Shown here: piece after piece, positions 11,579 through 23,484 of the stretch
Position numbering within the stretch: the stretch's first letter is position 1
How the letters are laid out: each line of letters starts with the position of its first letter
The notes under the pieces: generated by a model
Database searches by the model: none
The model's input: the letters and a program-made list of their open reading frames with translations, nothing else
Told to the model about the DNA's origin: nothing
Translations under genes and position numbers: made by a program
Origin: Hyalomma asiaticum
Lineage: Eukaryota; Arthropoda; Arachnida; Ixodida; Ixodidae
Direction of reading: 5' to 3'
Assembly (NCBI GenBank): GCA_013339685.2
Contig: JABSTT010002001.1
Coordinates: forward strand, 23,640-87,639
DNA length: 64,000 nucleotides

Positions 11579-12849
11579 CTGCAAGTGGACAGTGTCCCAG
11601 TAAACTTCACTGCATATGTGGTGCCTGCATTGATACTGCCGCACGATAACACGTACACAACCAAGTTGGCTCTTAGTATACCATCGTCACTGTAAATTCA
11701 GTTCAGGACCCTGTGTTTTTCTTTATTAAGCATATCGGCACGCATGCAACAAGTGGCACTCGTCCACGTAAGACAGAAATATTGCAGTGCAACGAAAAAC
11801 GTCCCTTCAAGATCCAGGCCCGTAGCTCCAATACAAACAGCCACACTGAAGTTTCCATCTCTTGGTTAATACAAAAAAAATATTTTCAATTTGCACATTT
11901 TGCAAAACCTATTACAGCATTACAATTCCTCATACTTGTATTCCAATAGTCCCACTGAAATATAACCCTTACCAACTCACTCAACTTTCTGTCCTTGTGG
12001 GCTTATAAAAGGCACTGCTAAGATGAGACAGATTCAATGGCTGATTTGTCTGCAGTCCCACCAATGACTGCAGAAATGTATAGGCTGGACAACAGTGGCC
12101 CGTGCAATCGGTGTATCAAGTTGGATGTTGGCTGTCAGTTGTGATTTGTGAATCTTTGGCTGTCAAGTTGTGATTGCTAGTTTAACTTTTAGTGAACAAA
12201 TGCGAGTGCAGATGAACATTATCTGATGAACATTTGCCAGATCTCTGTCAAATGTTCACCTTTAAACGTAGTACTGTAGAAGGTAGCACATGCATTTCAA
12301 GGTTTGGTCACACATACGTTGTATACGCTAGAAGGGTTGAAAAAAACTGAGCTGGCTAGTACATCTTGAAATTGAAGGAGAGTGCTGCATGACGGGAAAA
12401 GATTGAGCAATACACAGGTACAACAAACAACCAGATTTTATATGAAATAATTAGTGGGAATCTCTTGTTCAAGCTCAGGTAATGGTAAACATTGGTGGGA
12501 ATCTCTTGTCCAAGCTGACACTAGGACCCTTTTCACAATTTGCGAGTGCGCTTCTCTGTGCTGCACATTTGCCCAACTATTGGCGACACCTGCCTTGATT
12601 GAAATGCTGTAAAAATCCAAAATGAACGTGCTGAGGCTTGTTCTTGGTGCATGTTATTATCAGAAGAGCTCAGTCGACATTTTGCATGCCCAATCGCAAG
12701 TAAACTGCGCTTGTACATGCTGTTTGCAGGATTGACTATGCCGCCATTATTTGGCATGCTGCATCGCAGGGAAGCTAGCTTTACAATTATGAAAAGGGTC
12801 TATAGTGTACAGGTACTTAGGTAACTTACGGTCCTGACTACAATGCAAC

Positions 12850-13340
12850 ATGCTTTCCTTAAATTTGTTCAAAACTAGCTATATTACTTTTGGGCCAATT
12901 TATATTGCTGATTTCCATAAGGTGAACATTCAGTTTGGACATGTAATAATACATGAGGTTGATTGTATTAAATTTCTCAGTGTTTGGTTCCACCAGAACC
13001 TTTCCTGGAAAATGCATGTATCAAAATTGGCATCTGAAATAGGTAAAAGTGTTGGCTGTCTCTGGTACCTGTGAGGTTGAGACTGCAGATCTCTTACACG
13101 CTTGCATATTCTAAATTAACCTATTGCATTCTAGTATGGGGAAAAACTACGGCTACTATTATGAACGACCAGTCCTTCAAAAGAGAGCTTTGCAGTGTAT
13201 CCACGGTTGCTATGGCCGACCAAGAGATTTTTCCACGTTGCCATTGTTTCACAGTTATGATTTGCTTAAGTGAACAAAGTCTACCTTTTTCATTTGCTGC
13301 AGCATATTCACACTCAAAGCAATACTTTATTTAATGCCAC
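12850..13340 (+). mobile_element. Non-LTR retrotransposon RT fragment, broken
   Basis: The segment reads as the C-terminal third of a LINE reverse transcriptase: an LSLN..KTSYI motif, then IKFLSVWFHQNLSWKMHVSK, then YSKLTYCILVWG, in at least two frames with stops between. The piece at 14985-15420 reads like the C-terminal end of a similar protein and may be the other half of one copy split by later insertions. Both lie antisense in MRPL18 intron 1. Confidence 0.65.
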
Positions 13341-13639
13341 ATGCCATTTTTGTAAACAAATTTGCCGGCTCCTTAAGACGCATACTAACTATGTAAAACA
13401 AAAATTAAACTATCAACCAACTACGGCTATTAGTAAAATGTCATGAAATGTTGACATGGATGTTCCACTGAAGAGGTTAAAAAAAGTAACAAAGAAACGT
13501 TTAATGTATTCTGGATTTCTGTTTTGCATAACGCCGCTTTCCACTGTTGTATGCTTAATAACTGCATCATGTGACACCCTCAAGTGCAGCTGATTTTGCA
13601 TTTATATTGTTCTTTTTATTGTTATATTTTCATATCTGT

Positions 13640-13745
13640 TTGTGTTTACCTATGTCAGACTGCACAGGGGAGCCAAGGGCTTAGTTAGGCATTTCATCCT
13701 TTAGCCTCAGCTTCCTCCTTTAGTACGAAAGGAAAATAAGCTTCA
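13640..13745 (+). repeat. Possible LINE 3'-UTR-like segment
   Basis: A segment with GGGGAGCCAAGGGCTTAG and CCTCAGCTTCCTCCTTTAG resembles a retrotransposon 3' untranslated region, with no coding part. It sits between the two RT pieces. Confidence 0.25.
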
Positions 13746-14860
13746 CTCCGCTTTACTTCAGAATGTACGTACTATTTGAATAGGTGATGTGCACATTGAA
13801 ATATGTACGTTCACCATGACACCACAGGGTTAACCCATCAAATGCCATGTGGGCTGCTCAATTTTGAAGCAACACTGACAACAGATCATTGTTAATAAGA
13901 CTGTGAAATGTTTTCTGAAAATTTCATACGATGTGCATATTTCAGAATCCTAGTCCTCCAATCTATAATGCGCACCATTTATTTGCTTCATCTCAGTTGA
14001 TTTAGAGTGACAAAAAACGTAGTTTCGATTTCACTGCGCAGCTGACATCATCTTTGTCACGGCCACAGCGTCCAAGACTGGCGTGCCTTTGGAAGCCATG
14101 GAAAAACAAACAACCAGCTTTGCTTCCAAGCATTGGCACCAGCGTGCTTTCTTACTTGCTAGCTTTCATATAAATCTATTACCTTAGAGAAAGTGGACAC
14201 TAACAACATGTTTACACTTTTAAATATGCTGGGTTGATATCACTCAAACGTCGCCTAATAGTACCTACACCAGCCTGCAGTGTTGCATGGTAGTTTTAGG
14301 AGCACAAGGGCACTAGGATTTCAAATGGGCATTATTAAACATACACTGAATATTGCACTGAAATATTTCAGAATCAGCATGTCGCACCCTAAATGAAGCA
14401 ATGAAAATTACAACCACACAACTTTATATTCTTTTAACAACCCATTTAATGATGCTAGCATTAATTAAATGTAATTAAACATTATCTTGAAGCATTTACA
14501 ATTCAATTTTGTGATTACCAAAATACAGACCTTTTCATTAAAGAATAAAAGTCAAAGAATAATTTTACTGTCAGGAGTCATTTAAGAAAGGAACACAAAA
14601 TCCAGCAAGAGTAGGAGCAGGAGTAGAGTTCAGAACTTTGCACCCCTGAGAGGTCCCTGAAGCATTTTTCTTTTTTAACACTGAGTCAATGAATAGGTTA
14701 AGTGATTATCAAATCATGCACACCATAAATTAAGTGAAGCACCTTGTACAAAGCTGCTATGGGCTAGTGTGTGCCACCTTCCTCCTTACCATTGCTGTTC
14801 CTCCTCAACTGCGAAGTGCATGCTAGCAATGATTGCGATTCAACAGGCTGCCAGTTACAC

Positions 14861-14893
14861 GGCGGTCTGTTGAATTGGCAACAACAGACCGCC
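14861..14893. repeat. Perfect 12-bp hairpin
   Basis: GGCGGTCTGTTG (14861-14872) and its exact reverse complement (14882-14893) flank a 9-base loop. Confidence 0.8.
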
Positions 14894-14899
14894 GGCAGC

Positions 14900-14952
14900 A
14901 ACATGGCCCTCACAACATGGCCCTCAAAGCCTCAGCGGCAACATGGCCCTCA
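14900..14952 (+). repeat. Short tandem repeat of AACATGGCCCTCA
   Basis: Three copies of AACATGGCCCTCA are at 14900, 14914 and 14940; the last two are separated by 13 bases of other sequence. Confidence 0.8.
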
Positions 14953-14984
14953 CAGATTTGGTGTGGCAGCGGCATGAGTGTCAC

Positions 14985-15420
14985 GCCGTGTCGCGACACA
15001 AGTGTGCCAGCAGGTGCTATGACAATACACCTTTTAATTGTGGTAATCTTAATCTCCCTTTATGTTCATATGCGTATGACAAAAGATTAATTCAATCTTC
15101 TGGTGTTAAGCTGTGGAACAGTTTGCCTTCTGAAACAAAACTAGCAAGAAATTTTGACCTTACATGCAAACACCACTTCCTATATTACCAAGCACTTACT
15201 TGAGATCTTTGCATCTAAAAATTTTTTTCATATATGTTAATGTGCTCATTTTTTTAGTTAAGTGCTGTGATTATATATAGTACTTATCATTCAGGTATGA
15301 TAGTTTTGCTATTTTTTGTACAAGACTGCTAATTATGTTTTTTTTTGTTGTTGTTGTTATTGAAGCCATCACTAGCCACTTCAGGCTATGGGACCAAAAA
15401 TTTTTGGACACATTTTCCAT
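14985..15420 (+). mobile_element. Non-LTR retrotransposon 3' end fragment
   Basis: The frame to 15203 ends with a LINE-RT C-terminal signature (KLWNSLPSETKLARNF, then a helix and stop), followed by an AT-rich 3' UTR and a T-rich stretch with GTTGTTGTTG near 15340-15360. Upstream residues are degenerate. Probably the 3' part of the element seen at 12850-13340. Confidence 0.55.
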
Positions 15421-16618
15421 ATTATTGTGTAATGAAATTCCCTTTCGATTTGACTTTAATTTGATACTGGTGTCTGGCTGAGAATATTTTCTCCAATGCT
15501 CATGACGTCAGTCGGAGAAAGCCAAACACTTAGGTCGTTGTGTGCCCATTGCACAACCCATGGGCAGGGGCTGCCGAACTCTTTAGGTAGAGTTGCATTG
15601 AACAATGTGCATATTTAAACCGTCGTAGTATTACACTTGCTAAAGAATGCTGATGTTGGTGTTATGATCAAAATGGCTTGAATTACTGGCGCAATGCATT
15701 TGTTGGAAATAAACAGAAGAAGCACATTGAAAACGCTGCACCAATAAAACACGTTAGTAAAACTAAATTGTGCAAGTGAGTCACATGAACTTGTACCTCA
15801 CGTGATGATTATACAATGTTAAGAGTGCCACGGAAGGCTACGGAAATACCCTGTGCACAAATTAAAGAAATATTTCATATTAGCCTATCAATTATGGCCA
15901 TTTTAGATGTGCTTTTAAGCGTAGGTTACCGATCCGGTCACATAATTCATCAGTGGCAAAAAAAAAAAAAAAGAAAGACAGAGGCTGTAAGAAATGTACG
16001 CCACAGGGGGCTTTTCCATGCGGTAAATATTGTGGGCGCTGCAGAGACAAGCCCACCTTAATGAAACTCCTTTTTCGACATGTCGGTGCAGTTTACTAAA
16101 CACACTTTTAGGTTGCGCTTTCCACGCTGAAATGCATATTTAGCAAGGGCGAACGCTCGCAGTGTGCCCTGCCTCACGTCCGTTTCAGTTGGCACTGTGT
16201 CTAGTAAAGCAAGCAAGTTTTGAGCTTTAACACAATTGGTGCAGCTGAAATATTCGACTATTTCGTTGTAGAATTTGAATGAAAACACGACAGTGAAAAT
16301 TAGACGCGACCATACTACGAAAATCCAATTGAACACAAGCCGATGCTTCCATGCGATTGTAAATGACGCAGAAAAGAAATTTCCCGTTCGCATAGCCGTT
16401 TGTATTCCAAATGAAGGCAAATAAGGACAGCGGGTGTCCAACGTTTAATTCGACTGAATGGAGAAGCATGCTTGCTCGTAAAACTGCAAATTAAGGTGTT
16501 TCGTAGCACCTCTCAGGATGCAGCGCACAGGGCAGTCTGCTGCAAGAGAGAGGATTGAAAAAGGCCAAACATGTAGCGCTCTGTACGCCTTCTGATGACA
16601 CCGTAACGTCACCAACGC

Positions 16619-16668
16619 AACCTACTTGGTGCCTTCTCTAAAGTTATAGAGAAGGCACTGAACCTACT
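16619..16668. mobile_element. 34-bp miniature TIR element with 8-bp target duplication
   Basis: The core 16627-16660 is almost entirely two inverted arms (GTGCCTTCTCTA and TAGAGAAGGCAC, perfect over 12 bp) around a 6-base loop. It is flanked on both sides by AACCTACT (16619-16626 and 16661-16668). It sits 34 bases downstream of the MRPL18 exon 1 donor. The element class is unknown; the 8-bp duplication suggests a hAT-type transposase acting in trans. Confidence 0.6.
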
Positions 16669-16699
16669 CATCCCAACGAGAGAAAATCGGCGGACGTAC

Positions 16700-16902
16700 T
16701 TGTGCCAGTAGCTGCAGCTGGGCTTGTCGAGTTCGAAGCCCCCGTGCTTGTGTGCCAGGAGCATTTGTTCCAGGTTGCGAGGGTTACGGTTTGTAAAACT
16801 GGTTGAAACCACGTCATTTTCGCTGAGTGCACTCCTACTATGCAAGACGCGCCGGCTCAGCCCACAAGAACCGCGCACGCCGCGCAGCAAGGACGATGCC
16901 AT
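16700..16902 (-). CDS. Mitochondrial ribosomal protein L18, exon 1
   Basis: The exon starts MASSLLRGVRGSCGLSRRVL, an Arg-rich, acid-free presequence typical of mitochondrial import, followed by the MRPL18 signature FTNRNPRNLE, then AHKHGGFELD and SYWHK. The product is the uL18 protein of the mitochondrial large ribosomal subunit, which contacts 5S-like or tRNA structural RNA in the central protuberance. The ATG at 16902 was chosen because the context AAAATGG is good and because the upstream in-frame codons have no family similarity. The donor is CACAA|GTACGT, splitting a Lys codon that exon 2 completes. Joined to exons 2 and 3, the CDS is 501 nt (166 residues), close to the roughly 180 residues of the human protein, with introns of 5.1 and 4.9 kb. 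Confidence 0.9.
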
Positions 16903-17139
16903 TTTTAATGGGGGAAAACATTTCTCGATGCTCATGTCTCCAGTACCAGCGCCTCCTCTATTTATACTACTTATGTTAACGCTAGAGTCACAGAACACCT
17001 ATACTATGACCAACGTAGAGAAGGGAAACTGTACCTTTGACAGTGCAACGAAAATAAGGGTAGCGGTGGCGTCGTGAACTAAAGTATACGACCGAGAGAT
17101 GGCGCTGCGCAAGCTATCATCATCACCACGTAATACAAT
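16903..17139. promoter_or_regulatory. Putative bidirectional promoter between MRPL18 and a divergent start
   Basis: The 237-bp gap separates the MRPL18 ATG (minus) from an ATG on the plus strand. The plus-strand word ACAATATGGCGGTTG at its right edge resembles a YY1-type site overlapping a start codon, an arrangement common in promoters of mitochondrial-protein genes. No TATA box is evident at a useful distance. Promoter activity is inference. Confidence 0.35.
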
Positions 17140-17280
17140 ATGGCGGTTGCGTTGCTGCTGCGTGCGGCTGGTCGCGCTGCTCGCTCGCTGCTCCTAGGCG
17201 TGCGCTTACTGCTGTCTCGAGGCGTTATCCTCGGGTACAGCACTCTAATACGAGTACAAATATTTCTGCTATGTCGCCAG
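17140..17280 (+). CDS. Candidate first exon, mitochondrial-presequence-like N-terminus, product unknown
   Basis: From ATG at 17140 the frame reads MAVALLLRAAGRAARSLLLG followed by VRLLLSRG, rich in Arg, Leu and Ala with no acidic residue in 47 codons, and reaches CAG|GTGACC, a possible donor, seven bases before an in-frame TAG. GC content is high compared with the flanking introns. The position fits a head-to-head pair with MRPL18. No downstream exon was found, so the gene could be something else, or this could be non-coding CpG-rich promoter sequence. I do not recognise the product. Confidence 0.3.
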
Positions 17281-19854
17281 GTGACCTAGAGGCCTCAACT
17301 GGCAATAAACGCACCAAGCAAGTAAGCTTACGTCCTTTATTGGCAATTGTGATGGATGCAGCATACATATAAGCAAGCAATGCTGTCGGTGACAGATTTT
17401 AACGTACAGGCAACATAAATAGCCGTCTGTTTAATAAAATTACAAGCTGAAATTGATCTCATTCTGTTCGTAAGCAGAGCGATGTTTCAGACAACCATGT
17501 TTACGCTGGGCTGCCCTTGAAACGCAGTACTCGAAGCGCGCGGCTGACGATGCTTTCTGCGTCGTCGCTTTGCTCTGAGGCCATCGAGCTGATTCGTTCG
17601 TGTACTCAATGAAAACAGTAGGCTTTCTGAAGCATTGTGATTCACTTCGGTTCCTATGTCATTATCAAACGCGCTCCAATAGCACGGAATGCGCCGGCCA
17701 TCGCGCGATTCGAGTATCACGTTTCAGTCGCACAGCACTGTATACATACTGTATTTGTGCACGCTGTCGCCCGTCTCACTCTACACGTCTGTGTTTATCG
17801 ACTTTGGCGTTATTAAACAGGCAGCATCAAAATTTCGCCAAAGGTGTAGTGTCAGCAGATTATCCTGATACACTATTTTGACAACACTTGGCGAGGGGCA
17901 CATGGCTTTCAAAAAAAAATTTAAAAAGTGATAATAAACCACAATTTTTGTGTACGTACTCTGTGATCTTGATATTGCGTTCAGTTTCCCTTCTCCTGCG
18001 TCCCTGTCTGAACTGTTTTGTTACAACAAACTGCTACTAACTAGCTCATCTTCCAGTGGTTCTCAACTCGTATATTATATAGCACTTGTAAAGCAAAATT
18101 TACGTTATCCCGTTGAAAGATTAATTTGGTTTATGTATTCGAAAGAGGTGAAGGGTTTGCTGTGGTATAAACACTTCAATCAAGTGACAGTTGGCTAGCA
18201 ACAAAAGCCTCAGTCCGAAGCAAACATTTCAACAGGCACACATATTTCTCAAGGCCGTTACAGAAGACAGTTTCCAAAGATCAAGCTATACCCTTGCTTG
18301 TCCATTGCTGATCAACTGATAAGTAAATGAGTCAATCTCTCCTGGTTCTGTGAGTGCATAATCGTCATAGTGGCTGCTAGATTTACAGTTTTATTCTTCA
18401 CTACCCTTTAGCTGTGCCTCACTCTTAGCATGGGTGTCACACAAAACCAGAAGTTTCCCCAGGAACTGAAATTAGGAGGTGGGTCTAGACATCAGTGGGA
18501 GGTGTGGAGCACCAGATATTTTGAACTTGTTACAAACATTTAGAAATTAAGGGGGTTTGGTTAGAAAGACAACGTGTGAACACCTTCTCTAGGGGGTCTA
18601 TAGGGAAATCTCTGCTCAAAACGGGCCTTTTTGAGCTGCATAGTAGTTCAAAGAAATAGCACTCAGTACACATTCAAATATAAACTACAAGCAAATGCTA
18701 GCCAAACAGCTCTAACGAGATCTGAGTTATACAAATGTGGACACACACTTACAGAAGGATACCATGCGACAGTCACTGTCCAAGGAATCCTAAGCCGGCA
18801 CATTTCCCTTGCGTTGGTTACTTCTTGCATCAAAAATCACTTGTGCAGCCAATCTTGCACTGGTTCAACATACCACATACTACTGTTGCATTTTGGTGTA
18901 CAGTTCCCATTCCTTTCACCTGTTAAGCTTGTAAACTGTTTTTGGTGACGGATGGAGTTCAGGAAGACCTCTCTTTGCTATGGCAACTTTTGAGCTTCTT
19001 GCGCCTTGGAAGGGTAGCTTGAAAACTAGCAATCCTTTCGTTGTCCATTGTCCTGAATAGAAAAAAAATAAACAAGGTCATGAGGAAGCCATAAAAAAGA
19101 AATGGTGAGCCACAACTCGCTCTAATAAATAAGCGAAGCATAACCATAAATTAAATGTCCACAAACATACCGTGTGAGGATTTTCATTCCCTGAGGTTAC
19201 TTCCATTGGCAACACAATCTCTGCTGACTTGAGGTAGGTTCAGAGATTACAGCAGCTAAGTGTGTGCAGATATGTGCAGTTTCTTGAAGGCTGTGGTTGA
19301 TAAACAAAAAAAGAAAGAGCCACTGTTACTATGGTACTATGGTAGAAGCATGGATAACTTTGTAATTCATGTCTAACAATGCACACAATAATGCTGCAAA
19401 CATGAATAGCATGCATCTAAGATTTATTTGAGCATCTATTTCAGTGATGCGCTTAGCCAAGCCTCACTCGAGGGACATTTGTTTCTTTAAGCAATTAAAT
19501 TTTCCCACTGCATAAACATGCACTATTAACGCTTATGAACTTATTTTGTATATTGAAATATAGAATTCCTTCTCCATACTCTTATGTACATTTGCCTCTA
19601 ACATACCATGGATGTATGTGCATTTCCTGCTATAACTCACTTGGCAGAGGGAGGCAAAGCTTATGCTGCGGTCCGTAACAGATGTTTCACGGTAAAGATA
19701 TTTATACATATGTGAGATATTGAAATAAACATTCTTATACAACATCATTGGTACGCAGAAGCCGTGCTTCTGATTAGCTGCACAAATAATAACACTTAAT
19801 GAAATGTGTTCTTTAGCCGTTTTGCAAGCAATAGCGGTGTTGCACGGCCACTTT

Positions 19855-20033
19855 TGATCGAGAACAGGACTGATCTGGATCGAGTTTGGCGCTGACATTA
19901 GCCAAATCGTGATATGGCTTCCAGATCGTGATCATCACACGAATCCTATCGGGCCTGATCACGCTCAAGAATAACCATATAGCCGCAGCTGAGCACCATC
20001 GAGCGTAATCGAAATCCGCCGTGATGGTGATCA
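19855..20033. repeat. GATC-rich block, probable interspersed repeat
   Basis: Six GATC words occur in about 180 bases, many inside GATCGAG, GATCGTGATCATC and TGATCACG, giving locally self-complementary sequence. No coding frame. The family was not recognised. Confidence 0.35.
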
Positions 20034-21289
20034 AATGTGCGCGTGTGACGCAGGTTTAACAATAATCAGTGTTGAAGATGCACAGCAGCGCATTTTTACT
20101 CACCGGTGCCTATGGCCACATGGTGCAAGATCAATCCGTTTTCCTAGGTTGTCTTCCGGCACTGTGCTCAGTTCTGGCAATCAATTTTTCACGCGAAAGC
20201 TATGCAACCGTTATGCCAGTGAACTGTCGCAGCTGGTAAAATTCACCGTTGTTAGACACGTTCGCTGTGTGGCAGCGGCTATCTAAACAAGGTAACGTAA
20301 AGCGAACGTGCGTGGACGAAGGAAATGACCGCGGTACAATTTGAATCAAACAAGCGGCCGAAACTCAATCGATACCAATGGGCTGCTGCTCATCGCACGT
20401 CAGTGTAATCTCAAAACTTACTCAAGCACGTACGTTACGCTTAAGGTCCAAAAAAAAAACACATTTTTACTTATTTTATAAAAAACGACACTGTAACCAA
20501 GCTTGTCAAATACTTTCAATACGTTTTTATATCAATTTTTTGCTCACGTTGAGCGCCCCTAGCAGAGAAAATGCAAACTAAAGTATCCGACCGCTAAAAG
20601 AGGAGTCAGTAGCTCCACTTTGCGCGCAACTCGATGGAACGCGCCGCGGTTGATTTTTACGCCATCTGCGGCGATCGCTGAAACGTAGAGCCTTCCCGGG
20701 CCTGCTAGAGTGCTATGGGGACTATACGCAGTGTCTCAATATCATCATCGTCATAAATTTACAGCACAATTTCGTTAGTTTATGGTAGCCTAGAATAAAT
20801 ACAGTAAAAATAAAACTCCATGCAGTAAAGTGTAGTGTTCTGGAACAGCTACAGTAGGAGTTATAAAATAGTGCACGAACAAGGCGTCTGCGCCAATCTC
20901 GGAGCCGCTACAAACACCAACGGGTGATTGTAACGGGAGCACTGTCGCTGTCCGCCGCTGGAGCTGTTTGTTGAGAGTTGTTGCTGCATTTCGCGAACAT
21001 TGCAGTCAGTTGGCCTATAATGTTGGACATAAAGTCCCTAGATATTTTTTTCCGCATCTGCAGTGAAGCCCCTCCCATGCCCTCATAGCCGCCAGTCACT
21101 GTTCCTTCGAGATGATGATCATGATCGTAGTTCGGTTAAGGAAAAGGCGTTAATTTCTGCAGCCCATAAAACCAGAATAAAACCACTTGAGTTGTATCCG
21201 AATGTAGCCACCTTACCCATGTCGGGAGCACTGAAGTCCCTGAAACAGGGACTTTAGGGAGCACGGGTAAGCGTCCGTTGCGGTAGCGG

Positions 21290-21425
21290 AAAGGCACTGA
21301 AAGAGAGAAAACCCGTAGTGAAGGGCGGTGAAGGGTTCCGGAAATTTTGACCGCGTGGGGTTCGTGCACCGACAACGCGCATCACACGGGCCTCTGGCAT
21401 TTTCGCCTGCGTCGAAAACCAAGGA
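21290..21425 (-). mobile_element. tRNA-derived SINE, family 2, body fragment
   Basis: GTTCCGGAAATTTTGACC, CACACGGGCCTC and CATTTTCGCCTGCGTCG match the body of the SINE at 61795-62030 in the same orientation. The tRNA head is absent. Confidence 0.5.
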
Positions 21426-22692
21426 GATACGTGCATAAAGTTATATTATTTTGTTCGTTCGTGAGAGTGGCACATGGAAAGCCTTATTGAGCTGAATTGA
21501 AACGCTTGCAATGCAAAAGGCTCGGCGCGCCCGCCCGCAGAACACTTTTGGCATGTCACAGGGCTCGGAAGCAAAACGAACTGTGCCGCGGCCTTTCAAA
21601 GATGGAAACGCGCACACTTCACACATCTTTGTCTATGACTCTTGCATATCTCACTGTTTCTACCGATGGAAGCTAGGATCATGCTAGGTAGGGCCGCTTC
21701 GAAAAGGTCCCGGCTTTGCATACGCTCACCCAGGCATAAGTACAGCCAATTTTTTATGCACGGACTGTAACTTTAAGCCCAAGTTATGGTCGTATGAACA
21801 GTAGCAGCCAATGTATGGCAATTTAAAGACACCAGAAAACAGTACCAAGGCTTCACCACCAGGCTACGTGACGTTTTAGTTACCGCGATTTTTAAGGTCA
21901 GTTTAAAAATACAAATCCTATTCAAATCACAAAAGGGTGCTCGATTCCATCATTTGTAGTTCAACCCAATGCAGAAAGTTTTTGTTCGTACGTTCTGGCC
22001 AGTTGTCAGTCCCTTTAAAAGTATAGTGTTTCCATCCTTCCCGAAAGGAAAACCGGCCTGGGAAGCCCTAAATCTTGAGCTCTGAAGAGCAAACCAAAAT
22101 GGGGGCGAGCTGAGGAGCCCACACCAACGGAGCCACAGAACAGGGTCCTCAGCCAGCCTGAAGACCACACAGGCTGATACCAATAAACGTTTCCCGCTAT
22201 TGCAACACACATGCCGTAGTCTGCACATAATTTACACATATCCATGTAATGTATGTGGTAAATAAGAAAGTCTGAGTTTTTAGTCACCACAAACGATTTT
22301 ACAGTAAGCGATCGGGACAGAGAAAAATAAGCTGTACTAGAACAGCTTGGCAAGCCCTACCTGTAATCAGCATCTTAGTTGTAGTCTTACTTGTAATCGG
22401 GATCTCAACTGCTTCTACACGCCATTGTGAATGACCATGTACAACTTGGCCAACCAGTAACATCTCATGTGGAGGTGGTGCTCAATTGTCGAACATCGGC
22501 TGTGGTTGTAGTGCTGCCTGCATTACAACACAATAAACGTTATCTATTATAACTCAGCATGTTCTCGTCTAATTTGGTTTGCTTGACTCTGTAGAAATGT
22601 GATAACAAATGCTGCTTATGATAATACTCATCAATGTACCACATAGGGAGCATTCCTATTTGATGCTGCTGTTACATCCTACTAAGAACCGC

Positions 22693-23036
22693 ATAATGGG
22701 CGATGGAACGAAAAATGATAGGCGTTACATTAAGAGATAGAAAGACAGCCGAGCAGAGAACAGACGGGAGTCACTGACATAATAAGCGATGTTAAGAAGA
22801 AAGAAAAGGACACGGGCAGGCCATGTGATGAGAACGCTACATAACCAATGGACAGTTAGAATGACGGAATGGAGGGTGAGCGTAGCCGCGGACGACAGAC
22901 AGTAAGATGGGAGGATGAAACCAAGAAATTCGCAGGCGTCAAATGGGATCAGCTCGCGCAGGGCAGGCGAGGGTGGAGAGGATTGGGAGAGGCCTTCGTC
23001 CTGCAGTGGACATAAGATAGACTGATGATGACGATC
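22693..23036 (+). mobile_element. RTE-type LINE, 5'-truncated 3' end
   Basis: The sequence ends GGAGAGGCCTTCGTCCTGCAGTGGACAT...TGATGATGACG, which is the same 3' end (and ATG-rich tail) as the RTE element at 50836-53965 read on the opposite strand. Upstream, broken frames recall the RTE C-terminus (LRDRKTAEQR and WEDETKKFAGVKWDQL-like words). Frequent stops indicate an old copy. Confidence 0.75.
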
Positions 23037-23484
23037 CTTTAGGCAACGGTTTCACTATGGTTTGCATACCTGGTACGCTCAAGTTGTGCATCACAACTCG
23101 ATTTCATAGACATCGGAAAGGCCAAGCTTTGCAGCGTGGCAGCTCCTTGATTACCACAACGGCTGGGTCTGTTGCAATTATGAAATAGTATATATAGATG
23201 TGCATCCCTTGTACAAAGACTACTCTTCTTATAAGCAGTGCAACTCTCACAAACTTAGCTAAACCTTCAAACATCTTTGAGCCCTCATAACGCAAAAGAC
23301 AACCAAGTCACTTTTGTTTAGTGCATTGCTTATAGAGATATGTACACACACACATACCCTTCATATAAAATATGACATTTCGTTATTGCATGGGGTATCT
23401 TGTAAACAGGGCACCACATTCTCATTTTCTGTTCAACCCTCACTTTGATGCAAGCGCACTATGACAAATGATCACTGAGGGCCA

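Larger units (their letters stand above)
17300..22690. other. Intergenic region, no gene recognised
   Basis: Only short unrelated frames are present. A GATC-rich block (19855-20033) and a SINE relic (21290-21425) are noted separately. If the candidate gene at 17140 is real, this would be its first intron, but no second exon could be identified. Confidence 0.4.
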
